Shown piece by piece: positions 57,306-64,000 of a stretch of 64,000 bases of DNA. Each line of letters opens with the position of its first letter. Positions within the stretch are counted from its first letter, which is position 1. Source of the stretch: Protea cynaroides. Lineage: Eukaryota > Streptophyta > Magnoliopsida > Proteales > Proteaceae. Below the pieces are notes generated by a model. The model was not told the origin of the DNA. It searched no databases and worked only from the letters and a program-made list of their open reading frames with translations. The translations under genes and the position numbers were made by a program. The stretch lies in assembly GCA_028583415.1 (NCBI GenBank), contig CM053269.1, positions 74,337,191 through 74,401,190 on the forward strand, in the 5' to 3' direction.

Positions 57306-59845
57306 GAATCCGCATCCTCTCCTCCCAGTCATTCTAGAAGGACAGCGGCAACCTCCCTCCAATGGCCACCACATGGCTCTCGGTGAATCCTAGACCCATG
57401 TGCGAGCCGACACCTAGCCGACAAGCCAAGCTGACAGGGGTTGTCGGCTAGGACGTGGGTCTTGGACTCACCCGAGAACCACGTGGTAGCCATCCGAAGC
57501 AGGCTGCCGCTGTTGGACTTTATGTTGTCATTGTTGGTAACTTGGCAGATGTGACATTGTTTGTGAGCATTCAGTCAGAGAAATGAGGAGAGAGAGAGAG
57601 AGAGAGAGAGTGTTGTGTTAATGCAGTGGCACAGATGTAGCAACATCATATACGTGTTCTACAATGTTCTACAACTTTCAACTGGTGATTGAGAAGGATT
57701 AAAGTGATTAGAAGGGGATTCTACACTGAGTTTAATGAGAGAGACTGACTATAGGCCCCACTAATAGTGTGACAGTGTTTTCATTGGTATGGTAGTGTTT
57801 CTAAAGTTTTTTTGATAATGTTCATGTTTCTCATGTTTATGGTGTTGTGGCATTGAAGAGAGAAATTCAAGAGAGAGAAAGATGTGAGAGAACCAGAAGA
57901 GAGAGAAAATAGGAGAGAGAAAATGGCAGTGGGACCCATTGTGCCTAGGTGGCATGCCACCATGGCAACTAGCCTGGCCAAGGGCCGGAGCACCACAGTG
58001 GCAGCCAGCCACATGGGCAGACCAAGGCCACAGCAGCACCATGGCATGCCTCAGTCGCATGCTAGGCAGCAGCAATGGCACACCATGGCATGCCTTGCAG
58101 CAGTAGGCCCGCAAGTAGCAAAGCCCGCAGGCCCACTGCCGCATGCCCATGCGCATGGTCCTGCCTCCCCCCCCGAGTTAGCCCTCGATGTGTTTGACAA
58201 AATTTCTAGAGAGAGAGTGAGCAAAGGGTTTGAAAGAAGTTCTCTCGGGAACCAATCCTCTACAGGGTTTTGTAAATCAAATTTTGGTTACAGAGGTCAT
58301 TAGAGGTGTTGTGGAGGGCATTTTCTTTAAGATGGATAGGACAAGATGCAAGATCAGCGGCCAGACTGAAGCCACGATGCTCAGATCCTCATCTGATGGC
58401 TCAGATTAAGGCGGGCTCAAGTGTAGTGCGGCGACAATGTCAAGATTCCATCGTGTGTCTTGCTATTGGCCGATTGCAACATAATGTGTTGCGTCGCACC
58501 GCATGAAGAAGGTCATGTGATTTGGTGTGATGCACGTGCAGCATCATGGCGGATCAGATCTAGATCCAACGGTCTACCTGATCTCCGATGGTGCCTCACG
58601 CTAATTATCCAAATCCAAAGGTCGGCATCAAATCCCGCCTTTTGAAGGCTCATCCGATGGTTCCTACCGAATATCCTCTGAGCGCCAATCACATCTCCAC
58701 AACGCTTAAGGAGGCGGTGCTCCAGTGCTGCGCGGGAGCATGGGAATGACTTAGAAGATGCTTTTTGGAATTATCTGATTGGTCGAACTTCAAACCGACA
58801 TAACTTCCTCATCTTAGCTCCAAATCGGACGATTCAAGTTGCAGTTTCCATATTTCTGGATTTTCTACCTATTGGGCATTGTTGGGAGTCGTAAAAACTC
58901 TAAGAAAAATTGAAAAGAGCATTTTGAAGGCAGACAGAAGGTTTTCTAGGGTTTTATGCCATGTGGGAGTGATTAATCACCAACTACCTCTTCTCTGTGC
59001 ATCAATGGAGTGCTAAATCCCTATGAGAGGTCAGTAAAGCTTTTATTTTCACATTTATGGTGATTATGGGTTATGTGGAAGAGATTAGAAGCCTGTGAGC
59101 GAGGTATGCTCTGTGAGTCGATCTCTATCAATATTGAAGGCTGTTAAAGAATTCCTAAGAGCAGTGTGAAGCTTCAAAGAGATTGTTGGCCATTCGAAAG
59201 CAGTTGTGAAAATTTTCAATTCCCTATCTACTTATTACTTTGAATATATTGTTTGCTAGCGTAGGTCAAAATTGTTGAATGCCTAGCTAGTGGGGGAAAA
59301 ATTGTAAGGCATTGTTATAAGTTTAAAAAATTATTATTTGCTTCCCTTGGGAGTGGGTTAAGCATAATGTGTGTAGTGGGTGCTGAACACTGGCTATTAG
59401 GTTGAATCTTGGCGTTGTTACGCTGTCTCGATTTTATGCTAAGAAAACCTAGGGTTAATATCATTGTCTTGTTAAAGATGAAAAAAACTGAGTATTGAGT
59501 AAATACAGAGCCCGTTGGGCATTACTCCTTGGACTAGCCATCACACACTGTGATGGTGAACCACGTAATATCCTGTGTTCATTGTTCTTTTCTAGTATAT
59601 TTTGGAGTGCGTGGAATGGCTTGCAGGATGGGTGTGCAAATCTGGTAGGCCTGGCCACTGAGTGGTAGTGAGGTAGATTTGCATACACTTGTGTGTGTGT
59701 AAAGAATTAGATCTCCATCAGCTCTTGGCAGCAGTGAAATAATCAGTGAAAAATTTCAGACACTGATTCACCCCCCCTCTCAATGTCATATCAAGTTTAT
59801 CAGTCGCGTCCTCCCAGAATGACTGGGAGGAGACGATGTGACTCC
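57306..59845. mobile_element. Mutator-like MITE, copy 2, split by a solo LTR
   Basis: Left part 57306-57510 and right part 59803-59845. The perfect 10-bp flanks AGCATAGTTA (57296-57305 and 59846-59855) give the target duplication. The left end GAATCCGCATCCTCTCCTCC pairs with the right end, which on the minus strand starts GGAGTCACATCGTCTCCTCC, then CAGTCATTCT on both. Duplication length and long inverted repeats fit Mutator-like elements. Confidence 0.88.
57511..59802 (+). repeat. Solo LTR of the TR-GAG family
   Basis: 2292 bp, TGTTGGACTTTATG to CATATCAAGTTTATCA. The 5-bp flanks GCCGC (57506-57510) and GTCGC (59803-59807) differ at one base. No internal sequence, so it arose by recombination between the two LTRs of one element. 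It shares its insertion point with 7666. Confidence 0.9.
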
Positions 59846-59944
59846 AGCATAGTTATGCATGTGTATATGTAAAGAAAGCAAGGAAGCTATTCTAAGAAAG
59901 CATAAGACTCGGCATAAAGCCATTACAAAGTTACTTTCTTGTCA

Positions 59945-60237
59945 GGATTTGGAGCCTAAGAACACTTCCCTCTCGACCCTCATCTAGGGTTTACCACAGG
60001 TATTGCCTTGTATAATTCTCCAATTAATTTTTATTATTAGTTTATTTCTATAAATTTATATATTAACTTTCTATTATCTGTGTTTCTCGAATTCTTACAC
60101 CCTTTTGAAGATTGATCCATTCTAACAAAATTTTATAGCCACCTAAATGTGGGAAATATTACAGAGGAACTGAACAGAAGAGAAAACTAAAGTCAACAAA
60201 GAAGAAATTTACACATAATAAGAATTATTAATTATTA

Positions 60238-60303
<66 letters not shown>

Positions 60304-60445
60304 TTTTGAGTTTCCGTAAACAAAACACATAATGAGATACTGCTATAACAAAACACATATTGAGATACTGCTATAACAACAGTTGTATTAAACATAAACA
60401 ACACTGCTAACACTCAACTAAGAAGACTCCTCTAGAAGATCCGAG
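59945..60445. repeat. Paralogous repeat R, empty-site copy
   Basis: Matches 19452-19855 and continues without interruption (ACACTCAACTAAGAAGACTC, then TAGAAGATCC) where the other copy carries the 3.6-kb Harbinger element. The single TAA-type target is visible at 60417-60419. Confidence 0.85.
60236..60303. repeat. (ATT)n microsatellite
   Basis: A run of more than 20 ATT units. The paralogue at 19744-19765 has only a short ATTT tract here. Confidence 0.95.
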
Positions 60446-60944
60446 GAGGGAGAGGTGGAATAAGAGAAATATATGTAATACAATACACAGTACTAACAGA
60501 GGGAGGAACTGGCTATATAACATATGAAAGTAGAATTTGAGAGAAGATTTCGATTTGGGTATTATTCCCACAGGAAAATATTCTTTTCTTTTGACAAAAG
60601 ATGGAATAAGGTGGGATGTGAAACTGCAAGACAGAGGGGGTTTTCTTCTGCCTACAAGTGTGGAATAACCTTCTGAATTGTAGTGTAGCATTCTAGTCTT
60701 ATTAATAAAGACTTAGACAGATGTATACTATAATCTTAGCCCACATGTAGTTTTGTAGGATACATCAGTCTGCCACTTAAGTTTGATATCAATCAACTTA
60801 GTGTAAAGTTTCACATACTAAAATTGATTATAAGTTTAGCCTACATGTAGATTATAATTAATTTTAGTGTGTTACTGATTATTGACGTGGGTTGATATCA
60901 GTGTATAGTAGTATGCCATAAATCTAAACTTTCTTTTTGTTAAT
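60446..60944. other. Upstream sequence of the decayed Copia element
   Basis: Contains two related segments (CTTAGCCCACATGTAG near 60736 and TTTAGCCTACATGTAG near 60835). It could hold the rest of a 5' LTR or leader, but I cannot define LTR ends or a primer-binding site. Confidence 0.4.
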
Positions 60945-63890
60945 ATGTTTGCGGCATTAAATAATAACCAGATTAGTCTCCCAATGCTTAATAGGGAAAA
61001 TTATTCAGATTGAAAACATAAGATTTATTTGACCTTAGAGTGCATGGATTTGGACTTGGTGCTCCGTGTGAAAGAACCCGCTGCTTTTACGGATTTCAGT
61101 ACGCCAATCCAAATTGCTCACTATGATAAGTGGGAGTTGTTTAACCACTTGAGCATAAATTTTGTCATGAACAATATCGAAAAGAGCATTAAAAGATTAA
61201 TTTCTGAATGTAAGAAGGTTACTGACTACATGAATGCAATTGATGCTCATTTTGTGAGTTCAAATAAAATATTGGTTAGCACTCTAATGGATGAATCAGA
61301 CTTATTTAAAAACAATGGTAGGATAAATGTGTGTGATCACATCACGCACATGAGGGATGTCTCAGCTCAGAGAACTTTGATTTATTATGAATCAAATTTT
61401 ATTGATTCTCATTCAAATAACTGGTGGATTGATTTTGGGTCAACAATCCAGGTGACCAATACCTTGCAAGGCTTTCTGCAGACAAGGCTTCCGAAAGAAA
61501 ATCAGAGACACGTCTATTCAGGAAATCGGATACAGTCTCAAGTGGAAGCTGTAGGGGTCTACAGATTAGTTTTGCAGTCTGGTTTTGTGTTGGATTTAAA
61601 AGATACATTCTATGTCCCATCATTTGCTAAGAACCTAGTTTCTGTCTCCAGATTAACACTTTCAGGTTATGTGTTTGAATTTTCTGGTTCAGTCATAAAG
61701 TTAATAAAGGACGATGTAATAATTGGTTCAGGTTCTTTAATTGATGGTTTGTTTCTTTTAAATTTAGATCCAACATATGAAAGTAATTTACTTTCTGTTA
61801 ATAATATTGGCATAAATAGAATGAATGTGAATGAGAAGTCTTTTAAATTATGGCACCTTAGATTATGTCACATATCTAGTGACAGAATCAAAATATTAGT
61901 GAATGATGGAGTACTTGAGACTCTAGATTTCTCTGACTTGGGGGTTTGTGTGGACTGCATCAAGGGGAAGCAGACCAACAAAACCAAGAAAGACGCCAGA
62001 AGATCAACTGAAATTTTGAAAATCATAGATACGGATATCTGTGGACCTTTTTCCCACTCCCTGTTTGAATGGTCAGAGATACTTTATCTCCTTCATAGAC
62101 GACCACTCACGATTCATGTATCTCTATCATCTAGTTCATAAAGAAGAGGTACTAGATGCTTTTAAGAACTTCAAGATAGAAGTAGAGAAACAGACTAGGA
62201 AGGTGATCAAGATCGTGAGATTAGATAGAGATGATGAATACTATGGTAGAACCACAGAACAAGGTTAAAGAAGTGGTCCCTTTACATGATATCTTCAAGA
62301 GCAAGGTATTATAGCCCAATATACCATGCCTGGATCTCCGGATCAAAATGGTGTTGCTGAAAGAAGGAATCATACATTATTGGACATTGTCAGAAGTATG
62401 ATAAGCAATTCATGTTTGCCTCTGAAGTTGTGGAGTGAAGCTCTAAAGACTGTGGTATATATCTTGAACAGGGTTTCATCCAAGTCGGTTCCTAAGACTC
62501 CTTTTGAGTTGTGGAATGGATGGAAACCCAGTTTGAAGCATACTCGCATATGGGGCTGTAAAGTCGAAATAAGAGTCTACAATCCACACCTTCAGAAGCT
62601 AGACCCTAGAAAAGTCAGTGGATATTTCATTGGCTATTCTGAAAGATCTAAGGGTTACAAGTTTTAATGTCCCTCATATACCCTTTCCAATGTAGAGTCG
62701 AAAGTTGCTAAATTTCTAGAGGATGGCAAAAATAGTGGGAGTATACAAGGTCAAAACATTGAGTTCCATAAACAAGATGTCTCGACAATCCCTTCCACAT
62801 CTAGTGGTTAGGGTTTTATCCCTTTACCAGTGATACCTGTGGTTCATGAGCAACCAAAAACTCATGATGAAATACCACACCAAGGTGTACCATATCAAGA
62901 TACACCACATTAAGAGACAATTGTCGTTGAACTTGTGGCTCCTAAGCCACAAGTTTTGAGGAGGTCCTCGAGAGAAAGAAAGTAAAAAATTTCTTCAGAT
63001 TATCAGCTATATTTCAAAGACTGTGGGAATGATATTGGAATAAATGAAGATCCAACATCATTTGCACAGGCTATTCATAGCAAGGATTCCATTTTATGGT
63101 ATGATGCCATGAAGGAGGAAATGGAATTCATGTCAAAGAATCAAGTGTAGGAACTTGTAGAATTACCTAAGGGCACCTCCCTTGTGGGGTGCAAGTGGGT
63201 TTTCAAGACCAAAACCAACTCACACGATAATATCGAAAGATACAAGGCCGACTGGTGGCAAAAGGTTTTAATCAGAAGGCTGAAATTGATTATAAAGAAA
63301 CCTTTTCTCCGGTATCTAGGAATGATTCTTTGAGAATCATCATGGCACTGGTGGCTCACTATGATCTTGAGTTACACCAGATGGATGTCAAGATGGCATT
63401 TCTAAATGATGATTTAGAGGAGGAGGTATACATGAGTCAACCTGAAGGTTTTATTTTGGATAAAAGAGGTCATTTAGTATGCAAGCTTAAGAGGTCCATA
63501 TATGGATTGAAACAAGCTTCCCGATAGTGGTATTTAAAGTTTGATAGCACGATCACTTCCTACGGCTTTGTGGAGAATCGAGCTAATTAATGCATTTACA
63601 TAAAGATCAAGGGAACTAGTTTCACCATACTAGTGTTGTATGTAGATGACATTCTCTTAGCTAGCAATGATCTAGGGATATTACATGGGACGAAACATTT
63701 CTTGTCCAAAACTTTGACATGAAGGATATGGTTGAAGCCTCCTATGTCTTAGGCATAGAGATTCACAAGGACAGGTCTCTTAAGACCTTAGGACTGTCCC
63801 AAAAAGGTTACATTTACAAAGTTTTGAAAAGGTTCAAGATGAAACAATGCTCATTAAGTGTAACACCTGTAATTAAAGGCGACAGACTTA
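60945..63890 (+). pseudogene. Ty1/copia retrotransposon remnant (gag, PR, INT, RT)
   Basis: Gag starts at ATG 60945, has TGA at 61011 (a W codon in the family) and is shortened, with no zinc knuckle. The protease motif is DFG in place of D(S/T)G (near 61433). Pre-integrase follows with HLRLCH and CVDC (61850-61960). Integrase lies at 62020-62667 with a frame change near 62080-62095 and the [12 protein letters not shown] motif (62341-62376). RT includes QMDVKMAFL (63378-63404) and YVDD (63639-63650), with stops and frame changes. PR-INT-RT order proves Copia. RNase H is missing because another element begins at 63891. The copy cannot be functional. Confidence 0.9.
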
Positions 63891-64000
63891 GGGGGTGTTT
63901 GGTAACACTCCAGAAGTTGGATTCTGACTTCTGGAGCATAAATAGAGTAGAAGCCTGTTTGGTAACCCGGTTCGAACTTCTGGAGAATCCATGAATGAAC
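63891..64000. mobile_element. Start of another Harbinger/Tourist-like element
   Basis: GGGGGTGTTTGGTAACACTC directly follows TTA inside the Copia coding sequence, which stops matching there. The first ~70 bp are partly repeated (TGTTTGGTAAC at 63895 and 63956). The other end is outside the window, so the family is provisional. Confidence 0.5.

Noticed and set aside
60228..60413. Minus-strand frame ending in a run of isoleucines
   Set aside because: It is a translation of the ATT microsatellite.
1..64000. CRISPR arrays, bacterial operons, tRNA or rRNA genes
   Set aside because: I looked for regular spacer arrays, ribosomal sequence and tRNA-like cloverleaf segments and saw none. The short direct repeats here are microsatellites or transposon parts.

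Overview
The window is nuclear DNA from a flowering plant. The evidence is nested plant-type transposable elements, GT-AG introns, TATAAATA promoters, and a plant-specific class of small heavy-metal-associated (HMA) domain genes. I cannot name the species. I saw no rRNA, tRNA, CRISPR or bacterial features. Most of the 64 kb is transposon sequence. The only host coding sequence I can support is a dispersed set of HMA-domain genes and broken copies between about 23.5 and 54.3 kb.

Layout. 1-5371: 3' half of a decayed Ty3/gypsy (Tekay-like) element with a 2.25-kb LTR, inserted into a minus-strand LINE (5372-6830). 7.0-11.6 kb: LINE 3' fragment, a Mutator-like MITE, and a chimeric LTR from the TR-GAG family found intact at 47-54 kb. 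11.6-14.5 kb: small tandem duplications, a probable solo LTR and a TIR element. 14507-19245: a complete hAT transposon with 8-bp target duplication and a nearly complete transposase. 19856-23439: a 3.6-kb PIF/Harbinger-type element; the matching empty site survives in a paralogous copy at 59.9-60.4 kb.

23.5-54.3 kb is the HMA neighbourhood. One three-exon gene lies on the minus strand (23519-25036) and one on the plus strand (28910-29494). There is one clear pseudogene (35203-35466) and two exon 1-2 fragments (46765-46999 and 54053-54287). These lie in a web of direct duplications: 27.96-33.35 kb resembles 34.49-37.65 kb, and 37.99-40.16 kb is tandemly repeated at 40.16-45.05 kb. The duplicates were later hit by a Copia deletion derivative (40336-43078), TRIMs, MITEs and a gag-only retrotransposon (47045-53914). 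That last element is flanked by a direct repeat of about 425 bp instead of a 5-bp target duplication.

54.3-64 kb: a second PIF/Harbinger-like element; a second copy of the LINE/MITE/solo-LTR block of 7.0-9.5 kb, here with its right side preserved; the empty-site paralogue; and a decayed Ty1/copia element running off the end, cut by the start of another Harbinger-like element.

In short, this is a small HMA gene family being copied and broken by local duplication and transposon insertion. I found no clear candidate for a wholly new biological system. The most informative items are the flanking duplication of the gag-only element, the matched empty and filled sites, and the microhomology deletion that destroyed one HMA copy.
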